In this document: positions 21,213-32,984 of the stretch, piece by piece | Layout: each line of letters starts with the position of its first letter | How positions within the stretch are numbered: position 1 is the first letter of the stretch | Program-made: the position numbers and the translations under genes | From: Meandrina meandrites | Lineage: Eukaryota; Cnidaria; Anthozoa; Scleractinia; Meandrinidae | Direction of reading: 5' to 3' | Length of the DNA: 64,000 bases | NCBI GenBank assembly: GCA_963693305.1 | Contig: OY855910.1 | Coordinates: 22,709,862 to 22,773,861 of the forward strand | Notes under the pieces: generated by a model | The model's input: the letters and a program-made list of their open reading frames with translations, nothing else | The model's database searches: none | What the model was told of the DNA's origin: nothing

Positions 21213-21983
21213 CTGTTACTAAGGTACAAACGTCCGACAAACGTAAACAGACGCATTCTTGTTTGCAAAACGCTGTGAAAAAAGTGTTGAATGAAGAAAT
21301 ACCTGTCAACAAGTACCAGAATAAGATCAATCATATGTCAAAGTTAAAGGAAATGATGCTCATTATATTAAAATGCTAAAATTGTGGGTAAGACTGATGT
21401 TCAATTCCGTTTCATTGCCATATTGAGTTACATTCAATGAAGAAGATTTCTGAAGACTTTGAAAAAAAACTTTTCTTCCAAAATTTAAGTTGCTAAATTC
21501 AGGGTGCGGCTTATCTGCGGGTGTTTACAGCATTCCTGTAGGTACGCTGGGGCTCTGCGAGTGAGCTAACATCTTGACTCTAAGATAGTCTGATCAGGCA
21601 AATTGCATGTAATAGGTGGTGGAGGAGTAGGGACTGGAGCTGCAACAAGGCTTGTGTTGGTTGAAGTTGTGACTTGTAGGAGTTCAGCTTAAAATGAGAG
21701 AGAGGCTGACCGTTCTGGGCTAGGTGGGCAAAGAAGGTCAGGTGGAGCAGAGGGCGGTACATCAGGTGGAGCTTGTTCAGGGGTCATTCATCATCATCCA
21801 AAATAGGGTATGCCAGAGGCGGGACCCACTTGCAGGAGACGTGGAATCCAAGGTTGTGAATCAAATGTTCACCCCAGTTGAGCGTCCACACCGAATTTCC
21901 ACACTACGAGATAGCAAATAGCTGTGCATTGGACTTGAAGAAGTTAAGTGCACATTTAGTCTTCTTGTTACTTGAACACAACC
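21213..21983. other. 5' flank of the gag remnant, unassigned
   Basis: Might contain the leader or LTR of the following retroelement, but no repeat matching the 3' side (23040-23800) was found by eye and no primer-binding site is recognised. Confidence 0.3.
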
Positions 21984-22342
21984 ATGAATGCACAGGCACC
22001 TAAACGATGGTCCTTTACCAAAAACGAAACCATAATGTCCTTCAAAACCTGGAGGCAGAACCTTCAGTACACTCTTCACTCGATCGCCACTTCGCAAGCT
22101 TTCTAGCTGACAGCGTGACATGGTTGAAGAAGTCCTCTGGTAGTCCTCTTCGCGGGTTCCAAGAAGACGCTGAATCTGTTTCTCAAGCTTCCCACAGAAC
22201 AGCACAACAAAAGTGTACCCATTTGGAACTGATGTTAGGGCAAATTGCAAACTACTGCCCTATCATTTCTTGTAACACCATCATCAAGAACTTGACCTCC
22301 ATGAGTGTTAGTGTTGATGACAAGGAAGTGGTTGCCAGTTGA
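21984..22342 (+). pseudogene. LTR-retrotransposon Gag fragment
   Basis: From the ATG at 21984 the reading is MNAQAPKRWSFTKNETI then SFKTWRQNLQYTL. A frameshift near 22075 moves it to the frame of DRHFASFLADSVTW and TAQQKCTHLELMLGQIANYC. This word series is that of a Gag protein of abundant cnidarian LTR retrotransposons (capsid part). The frame stops at 22342. The protease, reverse transcriptase and RNase H that should follow are missing, and integrase begins within about 150 bases, so there is a large internal deletion. Confidence 0.65.
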
Positions 22343-22439
22343 CTCATATGCAGCTGATATCATCAGGTGCTACCGCCAATTCATCCTACTTCTGAGGGAA
22401 TGTACCACCCCCTACACTGTGTCCTGCCCCTTACCTGAT

Positions 22440-23230
22440 GAAAAGAGTGTTACGTTTTGCGATGCCCTCTGATTAGTCATGATTAGTCATGAGCCTACAT
22501 CCCCTTGATGGACCCCAGGCAGTCATACGTGTCGACCCTGCACCCGGATTAGTTTCATTCAAGAACGCCAATGCCTTACAACACCTTACTGTGTCAATTG
22601 AGGTTGGGCGCGTTAAGAACATCAACAAGAATCCCATTGCCGAAAAGGCTGTGCTGGAACTAGAAGAGGAGCTTTTATGCCAACCTGGCGGAGGCCCCAA
22701 GAGTGAGCTAGGCCTTGCCATTGCCACAGCCCATTTGAATTCCTGTCTGTGCAGCAAAGGTCTTTCCTACCGTGAGCTTTGGACACAGCACAACCAATTC
22801 ACCAATGAACAAATACCCTTGAATGACAAGCTTAAAACACCAAGCCCACAAAACCAACCACCACTTCAGAGAAAAAGCCAAAGGGGGTTTCCACCCATCT
22901 ACTCCAGTGACCCCTCTCCAAGTTGGAGACCTGGTATATGTAAAATCCGACCGAGACTAGAGACTGCTACATTGTTGCTAGCATTCACAGAGAGTGGTGT
23001 TTCCTTAAAAAGTGCGCTGGCTTTCATCTCAGGGTAACATTCTACAAAGTGAATCTAACTGAGTGCTACAGTGTAACGCTTACTATCCCACCACTGCCAC
23101 TATGCCAGTAATGAGGGCAAGACAACCCGAAAATAGCAAACTCAAAAAGGTTCAATAACAATAACAACATGATCGCTACAAGACGTCCACCCAGAACATG
23201 TGGGCCAGAATGAAGATACATAATACGCAT
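22440..23230 (+). pseudogene. LTR-retrotransposon integrase fragment (same element)
   Basis: The clean frame 22489-23037 holds the rest of an rve-type core: Asp in IRVDPAPG and Glu in NKNPIAEKAV are separated by exactly 35 residues (D,D-35-E), followed by ELEEELL and LNSCLCSKGLSYRELWTQ. The first catalytic Asp is not seen, as the upstream part is decayed. The reading goes on after a frameshift near 22932 with VGDLVYVKSDRD and a C-terminal KVNLTECYSV segment to about 23230. It follows the Gag fragment in the same orientation with pol largely deleted. Ty3/gypsy is the likely class, but this is not certain. Confidence 0.7.
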
Positions 23231-23811
23231 GTGTGGCTAACAACACCCGCTGGTGATCATGTTGTGTTACATCTCAAAGACAAATAAGTAATATATTTCC
23301 TTGGGTTATACACAAATATTTCTAATCCTAATCAAATTATATTAATGCTTCAAAATGGTCTTTATTGTTGGTACACAGGAAGCTACTATTAGTCTTATAA
23401 AGAAATAAATAAAGCTACTTATTATATTGATATGTCTTGCATAACATTAAACCAGTACAAACACATCAACATTGTTGTTCAATGGTGTGGCAATTAGTCC
23501 CAAATAAGTGACTTTGCATTCTATATAACACATGTAGCACATGTACAGTACTGTTGTGTTTTTTACAAAAACAAGTAAAATCTTTTTTATGTGAGTTTAC
23601 ATTGTGCATTTGTAAACTCTCACACAAACATCTTTTTTGCTGACAATTTTTTCCCTCTCTCCTTCTCCCCTCCCTCCCTCCCTTACTGATTTGTTAACCA
23701 CCAGCAAAAATAAACAAGTCACACAAATACTCCAAACTTTTTCAAATTTTGTATGTGACCTAAAAACAAACCATTCATCATCATCACAATAGTAATAATA
23801 ATTCAATTAGT
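23231..23811. other. unassigned AT-rich stretch
   Basis: Contains a CCCTCTCTCCTTCTCCCCTC pyrimidine tract near 23652. It could include the 3' LTR of the upstream retroelement, but no boundary is evident. Confidence 0.3.
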
Positions 23812-23935
23812 ACCAGTAATCACATGATTTCGAGCGCAATTTGGAACAAATAAGCACGAGTAAATTTTTCAGGGCTAACAAAATTTCACGAGCCCGTAGG
23901 GTGAGTGCAATTTGTAGTCTTTGAAAAATTTACGA

Positions 23936-23971
<36 letters not shown>

Positions 23972-23982
23972 GTGATTACTAG
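23812..23982. mobile_element. palindromic MITE of about 170 bp
   Basis: The left arm (AGTAATCACATGATTT, GCAATTTGGAACAAATAAGC, ACGAGTAAATTTTTC) is repeated in reverse complement on the right, ending ATCATGTGATTACT. The arms are about 60 bp each with a short centre. It abuts the next element. Confidence 0.8.
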
Positions 23983-23986
23983 TTAA

Positions 23987-25085
23987 TAATATACAAGCAA
24001 CTATTTCCGTCACGCTTTGTTACTTTTTGTGACAAATTCATGTGTCGAGCGCCTGGCTGTTAATTTGACACGTGAATTCATGCGTAAATATTCAATTCAC
24101 GCACTTGCTGGAAGTGCTGCAGAATTAGTGGTTCAGAAGTAGTCTTCTCGCCGTTAATTTTGAAGAACTTTAATAGCAAAGCAAGAGGAAATTTTCTTAG
24201 CGGCTAAGGTTCTGCTGCTGTTCTTTTCGGTGGGTTTAAGAAACTCCGTCTGTGCCTTGTTTGTGCACGGTCGACCCGAAAACAGCCTTCAGCACATGAT
24301 GTTTTGACAGAATATCGAAATACTGAACTAGAATCCACCGAAGGGATCTTCTCAGTGCAGAGGAGGAGCATTCAGCTACAACTCCGTGTTGCTGGCGGAT
24401 TTCACCGGACGTTCTACAGGTTAGATTTGCCTTTTAATACCACTTTTGGCGCCTTTTGTTATTGAGCGAGCTTTAACAACAGCTGCCAAAATTTAGCTTA
24501 GCTTACCTAACTTCTGAGCTTTCTCTCTTGAAAAAATAGAATGCTTCCTTCTCTCATCTTCAAAACTAAGAAACTAAGAAGTCTGTTCCTAGGCAGTCTG
24601 GTTAGTACTTCTTCGCTTTTCCCTTCAGAGAATTGAAGTATTCAGAGTATATGTTTTGGCAAGCATTGTCAGTGCCGCCATTGGCGTATTAAAATTGGCC
24701 GTCGGCCTGAGTTTAATTTCAAGTTTAGGTTTTGTTCTCATTGCTTTTGTGATTATTCCTCGTCTTTCACACCTCTCGACCATTGGTAATTTTTGTAGTG
24801 CTCTTTTACTTTGTGTTATTTTGAAGCTTTTAAATCAAATTGCGTTATAATGATCAAACGATCTTGTCTCACTTTTGTCCGCCATTTTGTTTGTCCGAGA
24901 TGGATTTTGCATGACGCTGGCGTAAATGTCAATCATTTTCAATTTCACGGTTTTGCACTGCTAATTTCACGTTTTGCACTGCCAATTTCACTTTCTGCAC
25001 TGCCAATTTAACTTTTTGCACTGGTTTGGAATTAATTGACGTGTTCTTAGCCAATGAGAATGAAGAAATTGCTGCTTGTATATTA
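23987..25085. mobile_element. 1.1-kb TTAA-flanked TIR element
   Basis: The termini TAATATACAAGCA and TGCTTGTATATTA are perfect inverted repeats, and the similarity continues inward (ACTATTTC versus GAAATTGC). TTAA flanks both sides (23983-23986 and 25086-25089). TTAA duplications are used by piggyBac and Kolobok; the terminus does not begin CCC, so the class is open. Internally, 24656-24850 is a 64-codon hydrophobic ORF (ILKLAV, LISSLGFVLIAFVIIP) that could be chance. GC-richer DNA at 24200-24420 may be a promoter. Confidence 0.7.
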
Positions 25086-25089
25086 TTAA

Positions 25090-25439
25090 TAGTATAATAT
25101 AATATGTTTAAATCTAATTATATAACACCTTCAGTTAACTATTTCTCAACATTTGAAGAACCTAATCATTTAGTCTTCACTCAATGTGAACAATATTGCC
25201 TATTCTTTTCTATTGCTGAATGTTTGCCCATCACTGACACATTGGGTTGAGTCATTCGGTCAACAGACATTCCTTCCCCCCCCCCCCCCCCCCACCTCAC
25301 TCCTTCCCAAGTTTAGGTTGTAACCCCGTGTCAACCTTTCGTTAATTTTAGATACTCTGAGTCAATGAAAGACAAGTCAATTATCATTGCCTTGCCTGTG
25401 TTTGCCTTGCCTGTGTTTGGCTTGCCTGTGTTGGCCTTT
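25090..25439. repeat. unassigned stretch with poly-C and a short triplication
   Basis: A poly-C run lies at 25276-25293. Three tandem copies of a TTGCCTGTGTT unit follow at 25392-25434. Nothing coding is seen. Confidence 0.6.
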
Positions 25440-25740
25440 AGCCTTTACAACCACACTCATGTCCAATACTGTCGCATAGAGTCCATCCGAAAAAATAACA
25501 TTCTATTTGTTGTCGATCGGACAATTGCATTTCATTAGCGATAAGCTGGACAATGTGCTGTCGATTCGATCGATTCGTTCGATTTGTCAATCGGAAAAAT
25601 GATCCGACATGCATCTCATTAGTGACAAAGTTACGCATACCCCGGTGGAAGATTGTCGAATCGACTGATTCGCTCGATTTGTCAAATGGAAAAGTTTACT
25701 ACCGATCCGACAAGTGCAGTTGTCGATACACGTGAATGAC
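25440..25740. repeat. left satellite arm of the 8.25-kb block
   Basis: Contains GTCCAATACTGTCGCATAGA (25461-25480, part of a perfect 26-bp inverted match to 33685-33710). It also has two degenerate units with GTCGATTCGATCGATT, TTTGTCAA and GCATCTCATTAGTGA, the reverse complement of the 140-bp satellite unit at 33156-33690. Confidence 0.8.
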
Positions 25741-25810
25741 GACTAACGGCAGATACACGTGAATGACGACAAACGGTGGATACACGTGAATAATGACGAC
25801 TAACAAATGT

Positions 25811-26420
25811 ATATTCCTCGTTCTAAAAACACAAAAGGGAGTAGAACAGTTTGTCGAACCGACCGATAAACGCCGGCGAAAAACGACTAATACAAATGCT
25901 TAAACATTCCTCGTTCTAAAAATACAAAAGGCCGGTTAACAGTTAATTGTCGAACCAACCGATAAACTAATGCAAAAAAAGGTAATCCATAAACATTCCT
26001 CGTTCTAAGAATGACGATTAACAAATGTATATTCCTCGTTCTAAAAACACAAAAGGGAGTAGAACAGTTTGTCGAACCGACCAATAAACGCCGGCGAAAA
26101 ACGACTAATACAAATGCTTAAACATTCTTCGTTCTAAAAACACAAAAGGCCGGTTAACAGTTTGTCGAACCAACCGATAAACTAATGCAAAAAGTGGTTA
26201 TCCATAAACATTCCTCGTTCTAAAAACGGAGAACGGAGTATAACAGTTTGTGGAACTGAGCGATAGACTAATGCAAAAGCCGCTAGTCCATAAACATAAA
26301 CTAATACATAAACATTCATGGTTTTAAGAACACATTAGAGGGTACAAAAATTCGGATATTTAACAGTCCGGTGGCGTGAGAAATGAGTAATAAACATTCC
26401 TTGTTTTAGAAGAACAGTTT
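25811..26420. repeat. compound tandem repeat, about 217-bp higher-order period
   Basis: Subunits of 86-105 bp start with CATTCCTCGTTCTAAAAAC and contain AACAGTTTGTCGAACC. The pair starting at 25811/25906 recurs at 26029/26122, a spacing of about 217 bp, and degrades towards 26420. This is a subterminal array of the same block. Confidence 0.9.
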
Positions 26421-26618
26421 GTTGAAGGGATCGGCTATTTATCGAGTTAGAGGTTGAGTTGAGTTTGAGTTGAGTTTGAGTTAAGATTGAGTTATCGTTC
26501 TCCATGAATGAAACTTGTTTTGTCTTGGCTTCTTGTCTATCCATTCATACATATCCAAACATTTGCAGAGCACTTATAGCTTTCAAATGCACATACGACA
26601 ATTTTTAAGCAACACTTA
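26421..26618. repeat. segment related to element family A
   Basis: The part 26505-26615 (ATGAATGAAACTTGTTTTGT, CTATCCATTCATACATATCC, CTTTCAAATGCACATACG, TTTTTAAGCAAC) matches the interior of the 17189-19242 element at 18265-18405 in the same orientation. A simple GAGTTGAGTTTGAGTT array precedes it at 26450-26490. Confidence 0.8.
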
Positions 26619-27021
26619 GGCCCGTTTCACACGCCGTAATTCACATGAGCCGAATCTAATTAGCTGAAGGGTTCATGTGAAGTACAGTACAGTGTCTGAA
26701 TCAATTCGGAACGGCTGATGGAATTCGGATCGGCTTAACCGTTCTTCCCGCCTTGCTCAGCCGGGAAAAACGGCTGTGGACCGGCTTTGATTCAGACGCC
26801 GGTCTTCACATGAGCCGAATCAAATGCATAAATTATCAAAATGTATTTTCGAGCTAATAAAAAATTATTTTCGAGCTAAATGCGTCATTTTCCTCTAATG
26901 AATTAAGTTTGGCTGCATTAATCATGGCATCTGAATCAATTCAGCTGATCTAAATAATTTAGGTCGGCCCAAAACCTTAATTCGATTCGGCTCATGTGAA
27001 GTACGGTGTCCGAAACGGGCC
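26619..27021. mobile_element. 403-bp MITE with GGCCCGTTTC termini
   Basis: The left end GGCCCGTTTCACACGCCGTA and the right end (reverse complement GGCCCGTTTCGGACACCGTA) are inverted over about 38 bp, including CACATGAGCCGAAT. Flanks are TTA and TCA, so a PIF/Harbinger-like 3-bp duplication is possible but imperfect. It interrupts the family-A-related segment. Confidence 0.8.
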
Positions 27022-27324
27022 TCAATTCAGCGGTAACCGTGATGAACAAGAAAGCATGACAAAAGCGTGACCTTCCTTGAAATAACCTAAAATATCATCG
27101 CGACCTTTGCTTGCATTCGGGCGTACATTCACCGTGAGATAACCTTAAGAGAAGAAAACCTCTGTGGCAGAAAAGTTTCGCTAGCTTCATTTTCGGCTCA
27201 TCTTGTAGCCGTTTAAACGAGTGAAGCTTCTGTGGACAGATGACAAACGGCTAGTGATAGGAAGTCCGTTCGAAAACGGAAAGCCGTTTTCGCGTATGCA
27301 AAGTTGCGTTACACTGCCGCCGGT

Positions 27325-27485
27325 ATGTCTCGCCGTTTGAAAACAGTGGAAACCATGCAAAGGATTGAAATATTTCGCTCAAGGAAAACGAATTTTAGTT
27401 ATAGAGTCTACAAACAAAAGGCACAAACGCTGGTAAACAAAGTCCGTCAACACGGAAATTTCTTGGACAATTTCATAGCCGGTCG
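27325..27485 (+). CDS. candidate first exon inside the 8.25-kb block
   Basis: The ATG opens MSRRLKTVETMQRIEIF, and the frame stays open to GTCG followed by GTAAGT, a consensus donor at 27486. The encoded peptide of about 53 residues is basic (VYKQKAQTLVNKVRQH). I do not recognise it. The promoter side contains words of element family A (GTCCGTTCGAAAACGGAAAG at 27264-27283), so this may be the N-terminus of a gene carried by an autonomous relative of the 2.05-kb element. Confidence 0.35.
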
Positions 27486-28376
27486 GTAAGTAAAAACATG
27501 TTTATGGTCAGTGTGCATTTCCACACAGTTTGTAGTTCGCTCACTTAGCGTGTCATTTGCTCGCTTTTTTGTTTTCCAAATCCTGGCACACTTCTTTGTT
27601 AGAAAAAGCACGCTCCTTTGTGTTTAAATGTCCCTAAAGTTATATCAAACAACCACAACTTTTTTGAAATGTGTGGTTATTGAAAATTAAACCATAATTT
27701 TCTCCAAGATGGTTTTTTGTTCGGTCACCCTCCCACCTCTTGTACTTTTCATGTCTGGTACATACTTTCCTTTAATAAGACATTACGTTATTGGGTGTTT
27801 GGATAGCCCTGCTCTTTTATTTCGAATGGCCATCCTTGGGGTGGGTATGGATATTCTCTGGAGGTACACAATAATAAAGTATAATTAACATAGAGGCCTC
27901 TTAACATATAATTCTTTTATTTTTAATTATCATTACATATTTGTGAAACAGTTTCCTTCACTAGAAGTAAAATTAATTATGATGTTCTGAATATTACAAT
28001 TATCTACAATTTTAATTATTCAATAAAAAACTGTAACAATTAATTTAACTTGTCCATAAACTGACTTGCAACTGCATTACCCATTAAAACAAATGATGGC
28101 CTCCATTATATATCCAAAGGAAATTTCAAATTTCAACCCTTCTGGAAAATTATACAGTTCAACTGTAGAAAAGTTTTCCACATACTTTCCAGTATAAATA
28201 TTTGGTTGTTGCCACCCCACTCCCTTGCAATTTTCTAATTGTACTATGGAGAGTGTCTCGTTATTTTCGAGAACCAGAGCTATTTTTTCTATTGCTGTTA
28301 TAGTAGTGTCACCCAAAAGCAAATGTGACATAATAACCACATACCACTATCTTAAAATTAATAAACTTGTGTGAAT
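27486..28376. other. probable intron or unassigned AT-rich DNA
   Basis: An 87-codon minus-strand ORF at 28077-28340 (NNETLSIVQLENCKG, NFPEGLKFEI) has no recognised domain. No acceptor-bounded continuation of the 27325 exon was identified. Confidence 0.3.
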
Positions 28377-28949
28377 TAGCTGTGAGAAGCCACAGTTTTA
28401 GGTTGAAAAACTGGACATACCATCACAACAACTTTTAAAAGAAACCACAGTTTCATTACAAAATATATATTGAACTCAAGAGCATTTTCAAAAACATTGG
28501 AATCAACTACTTCTTTAAATCATTATATAACTGTGTAACCAGTATAATTATTGTGTAACCATCCTTTTCACAATTCCTCTAATCATAAATTGTTTATAGT
28601 TCCTTTTGAAAATAACAATCATTTATCCATAACATAAATAGAGCTTTATGCATGATACAAGAGACCACAGTTACAATGATTGATTCAGTGTTTTTAAAAG
28701 TTAATGTTAGTCATTAAAATCCTACATCTTTTCCTTTAATGAAAGGGTACAAACGAATAAGCAACAGAAGGATGATAGTTGAATGACAATATCATTTGTG
28801 CAATAAATGCTACCACACCAAGTGTTATGAGTAAGGAAGTACACTTCTATATCTTATGAGTTTTTATTCTCCAGTGATTTTACTGAACATCTGTACTTGA
28901 GATCAAGTGATATTTACACAACTACACAGGGTACCAACTTATCATAACA
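28377..28949 (-). repeat. probable 3' LTR region of the gypsy element
   Basis: On the minus strand a polypurine tract (GGAGAAAGGGGA, 28961-28950) is directly followed by TGTTATGATAAGTTGG, the expected start of a 3' LTR. An AATAAA signal lies at about 28870. The distal end of the LTR is not defined: no matching 5' LTR was found in the window, so the lower limit is a guess. Confidence 0.55.
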
Positions 28950-29060
28950 TCCCCTTTCTCCAGCTATTTGGCTATCTTCTATAGGGTTAAGTAGATTATA
29001 ATAACAACTGGAACAACCAGCAAACAACTCAACTGTTGATGATTCTACAATTACAAATCT

Positions 29061-30345
29061 TTACACGACATAATCCTTGTGCCAACTCGGAACAGATCTG
29101 ATACGTGTGGACCGATGCGGACCTGAGGAAACATCATTGATGGGTGGGTTGTGTTGCGAGTTACCACTGTCTGATTCTGGATTCACAATGGATTCTGTAG
29201 ATACTGGTTCTGCATCATTATCTATATCATCATCTATAGTTATAGGTGGCTCCTGAGTAAGATGAATATGTCTTCTACTTCTACGATACTCTGTACCAGT
29301 TTCATCAGTAATCAAATACGATCTAGGAGTTGCATCTTTACCTCTAACTACAGCAGGTGTTAATGTTTGTCACCTGGTTTCATAAACCTTACACTATCCC
29401 CTTTCTTAAGTTTTGGCAATGGTTTGGAACCTTGTTTATCATAGAATTCCTTATATTTAGCTTGACGTCTTTCTAGTAGTTCAAGAATGTCATGACAAAT
29501 CTGTGGCACCAACATACTTGGGTGAACAGAAACCCGGGTCCGAATTTGCCGACTGAACAACATTTGGTTGGGCGAATAAGGGAAATTGCTTATGGGTGTG
29601 TTATGATATTCCATAAGACCTTCATTCAAATTGCACTCATTTCTAAGCAGGTTTTTAACAATGTGAACTGCCTTTTCTGCAAGACCATTAGCCTGACTAT
29701 ATTTGGGACTGGTTGTTACAATATTAAGGCCATATTGTGTGGCGCCATATTGCTTCATTTCTCTGGAGTTATAAGGCATGTTATCTGCAACTAGAGTTTG
29801 AGGATATCCATGTCTTGAGAAAATTCCATTCAGACTCTGGATAACAACAGTACTTGTTTTACCATGAACCCTGAAAGCCTCAATATACTTTGAATAATAA
29901 TCAATAACCACAAGATAGTTTTGATTTTTGTATTCCAGGAGATCAGATGCAACTATTTGCCATGGTAATAGTGGAACTTCCCGGGTTTGCATGTGTTCTT
30001 TGGGTTGTTGATACTCTGATATTTCATAACACAATTTCTTCAATATGTTTGGTCATGCCAGGCCAAAATACTGTCATACGGGCATTAGCTTTGGTTTTTT
30101 CAATGCCACAGTGGCTAATATGCAATTTCCTGAGAATGTCTTTTCTCCATGCAGATGGAATGACAAGCCGGTTATCTTTGAGTAAAATTCCATTTGCATC
30201 ATGAATGTCATTCCACACATCCCAGAAAGATTTTAAAGGAGAAGGTAGTTAACATTGCGTTTGTGTTCAGGCCAACCCTCTTTGGTTAATTTGTGTAACA
30301 TTTGCATAGTGGGATCACTGTGGTTAAGCTCTCTACACAACTTAT
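29061..30345 (-). pseudogene. Ty3/gypsy pol 3' part: integrase and C-terminal tail
   Basis: Minus-strand pieces in order: an RNase H to integrase linker (SDPTMQMLHKLTKEGWPEHK, 30340-30270), the HH part of the HHCC finger (LRKLHISHCGIEK, VFWPGM; 30218-30024), a frameshift, and the rve core in 30043-29360. That core has Asp in IVASDLLEYK, Asp in LVADNMPYNS and Glu in QANGLAEKAV, the last two 35 residues apart. A stop follows at GDKH, then a last frame (29315-29061) with TEYRRSRRHIHL and the typical basic end STRIRSVPSWHKDYV. The Cys pair of the finger is damaged (KKLCYEIS). No reverse transcriptase is present, so the element is 5'-truncated. It lies inside the 8.25-kb block. Confidence 0.85.
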
Positions 30346-32845
30346 CATAACACCAAGTATGGTGTGGTGACTCTAGTGATTAATAAAGACCATAATGTTA
30401 TAACCATAGTAACACAGTTTTTGTCTGCAGCTTATCTTGACATGGTATAGGACATACGTCAACATTTGAAAAAGAGGCCATTGAACCAAAGTGATGTCAT
30501 ATTGCACTTCAATCAATTTTTCCAATAAGCAACTGACACAGTGGATTGATCTTTCCATAAGACTACATGCATTTTGTATATCAACTGGATTCTAACAGAG
30601 GTAATTGAAATAAAACCCTCCATTTTTGGTGCAAAATCGCTGCCTAAACAGGCAAACACACTTCTAATGGATTAACGTCCCCCTTTCAGGCCGGGTTAAC
30701 CAATGATTTTGTCCAAACTTTTTCTGCCAGAAATAAGGAAGTCAAGAGAAAAGAGAGTGAGGATAACAAAGCAGGAACAAAAGAAGAAAAGGCGCAACAG
30801 AAAATTTGAAAACATTTCAACAAAAAAGAGGCCAAAGTGAAAAATAGTACAATCTTACACAGAGCCTGCTCAAAATGTTGCTGTAATTATGTAAAGTGCT
30901 TTTATCGCAAATGTTGGACAACATCACTTTCGTAACATCAAAAATTAACTTTAAAAGTTAAAAAAGGCATTTATGAAGGGAATTCAGCAGTGACAGGGTT
31001 ACAACCACTAAAATTCCTTACAAAATTATGTTTTTCTTCAATTTAATTTTTTCTTTATAAAATTCCACAACAAAAATGTAGCTAGCTGACGGTACAGTGA
31101 CCCCCTATCCCATTCATACCCTACACCACTTCAGACTAAAACCACTGTTACTGAGCAGTCAAACTACAATATATTCTAGGACAATTACATGCATGATGTT
31201 TGCAAGAAGAAATTATGTTTAAGTGGCAAATAAAATATCCACAAGTGAGCTTTTCTCACTCAACAGAGATTGCTATTGTAATGTTCTTTTAATTACATAA
31301 AAATAAGAACAGAAATTGAAAGCACAATCCTAGGACAAAACGTATTTGAACTCATGCAGCTCAGCCAATAAAAATACTTGAATAACACTATTTTTCTGTT
31401 AGAATAAACCATTTATTATTTCAAGACAATAAAATTTTTTCTTTGTTCCAACCAGGCTCAAGACTGCATTTTCCTGCTACTAAATGAAGGATTTCATGTT
31501 GGCTTCACAGAATACACTTCTCAATTGCTTGCCACCACTCAACCAACATTTGGTAACAATTTCACACTTACAATGACACAAAATGATGCCATCATTAGCC
31601 TCACTTATCACCATTTAGATGACTTCAGGAATATGAACACATACAATTTTTATTCATGAGTTAAAAAATAACAACCACTAAAAACCCAGCGTAGCAAAAA
31701 AGGAGTTTACTGATACACTTCAACAAGAAAAACCTCACAGTAGAAGCTACATTTCTTCAGGTTAGCCTAAAAAAGGTTCCTACACAAAGGGTATTGAACA
31801 GAATGTTCCCCTATTTACGTTCCAAATTGAAACAAAAATTATGTTTCTGATAGCACTTTTAGTAGTATTCGACAAATTTCTGCCTGAGCACTACCATCTT
31901 GGCAATATGCAAGACACAACCCAACAAAACTCTTCAATTAGTTCATGATTGTGAAAGACAACCTACAAAAAAAAAGGAAAATACTCTTGGTGTGACACAG
32001 AGTGCCCCTGCCCGTCCCTAACCCCAATTTCAAAAAAATCAGTCAAGGCAATCCAATTTCAAGATACCCTTATGCATCAGTCAATTCCAGCAGTGCCCAT
32101 CCCCCCCCCCCCCCCGGCCAACTGCGGGGCATTTCCTAATGTTGCCCCTCTCAAGGGTGGGGCATTTGCGTACCTCAGGTTGACCCCCAAGCACTTGACA
32201 CGTGCTTTCAAACCGTGGAGTGAATCGCGTATTCGGTAAGTCGGCGTTTATAGGCGAAGGCTAGACTACATTGCACATTATCTAGTCCATGAAGAACAAG
32301 AGAAGCTTGTGGATGTTCGTAGATGTTTTAAAATGTCTATTTTCTCAATTTTAGATATTTCTTCATAATGCTAAGAAGCAACAGCTTGTATTATATTCTT
32401 ATATCATCTATCGAGAGATTGAAAACAAACAACCCGGGAAACAAATATAACAGAGACCTAACGATCATTGAATGAAATTCCGGGTAAGCTTTCAATTGAC
32501 AAAAGCTTACAAATTTTTAGATTTTTCACCTACAAACACAAGTCTTTCTATCTATTTATTTATCGGTCAATTGATAACAACAAAATGACAACTCCTACTC
32601 AAGATACTAACTGTTCTTATTATACTCACTACAAAGTGAACTACACACAAAAAAAGGCGATACCAAAAACCTTTTAAACAATTCAAGAGACTATAATTAA
32701 GCTTAAGTCCTACCCATCACTTGCACTTTACTCCACTGTATGCTTCGCTATTTCACATCAGCCAAGCAACGTTTAAAATAACAAACGAATGCCATGAAAA
32801 ATTAACTTTATCTTGCCACTTTATCTTTCAATTAAACATACGTAC
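30346..32845. other. unassigned AT-rich stretch
   Basis: No coding frame over 70 codons with recognisable content. Notable only are a poly-C run at 32100-32115 and a lysine-rich non-ATG stretch near 30740-30830. It could be intronic if the exon on the minus strand at 32943 belongs to a real gene. Confidence 0.4.
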
Positions 32846-32943
32846 AAGTTTTGCGCCAAAAACCCGCCAAATAAAGCCGTGTTTCGCTGGAATGAATACG
32901 AACGACATTCACTAACTCGAGCACGACCGCTCCAGCCAGCCAT
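32846..32943 (-). CDS. candidate first exon, minus strand, next to the right arm
   Basis: On the minus strand, CAAACATGGC gives a good start context. The frame reads MAGWSGRARVSECRSYSF and continues to AAAACTT followed by GTACGT, a donor-like sequence at 32845. It is about 32 codons and rich in Arg and Ser. It begins about 60 bases inside the right satellite arm and reads into the block, mirroring the plus-strand candidate exon at 27325. The family is unknown. Confidence 0.3.
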
Positions 32944-32984
32944 GTTTGTACACAACACTTCAATGGTGGTCAGCGGTTTTTCAA

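Noticed and set aside
21861..22250. 129-codon minus-strand ORF
   Set aside because: Lies antisense to the Gag fragment, whose plus-strand words are clearly recognisable; a shadow.
29061..30345. Possible endogenous retrovirus
   Set aside because: Only integrase and a tail are present, with no envelope-like frame in the neighbourhood; the pattern is that of a Ty3/gypsy retrotransposon.
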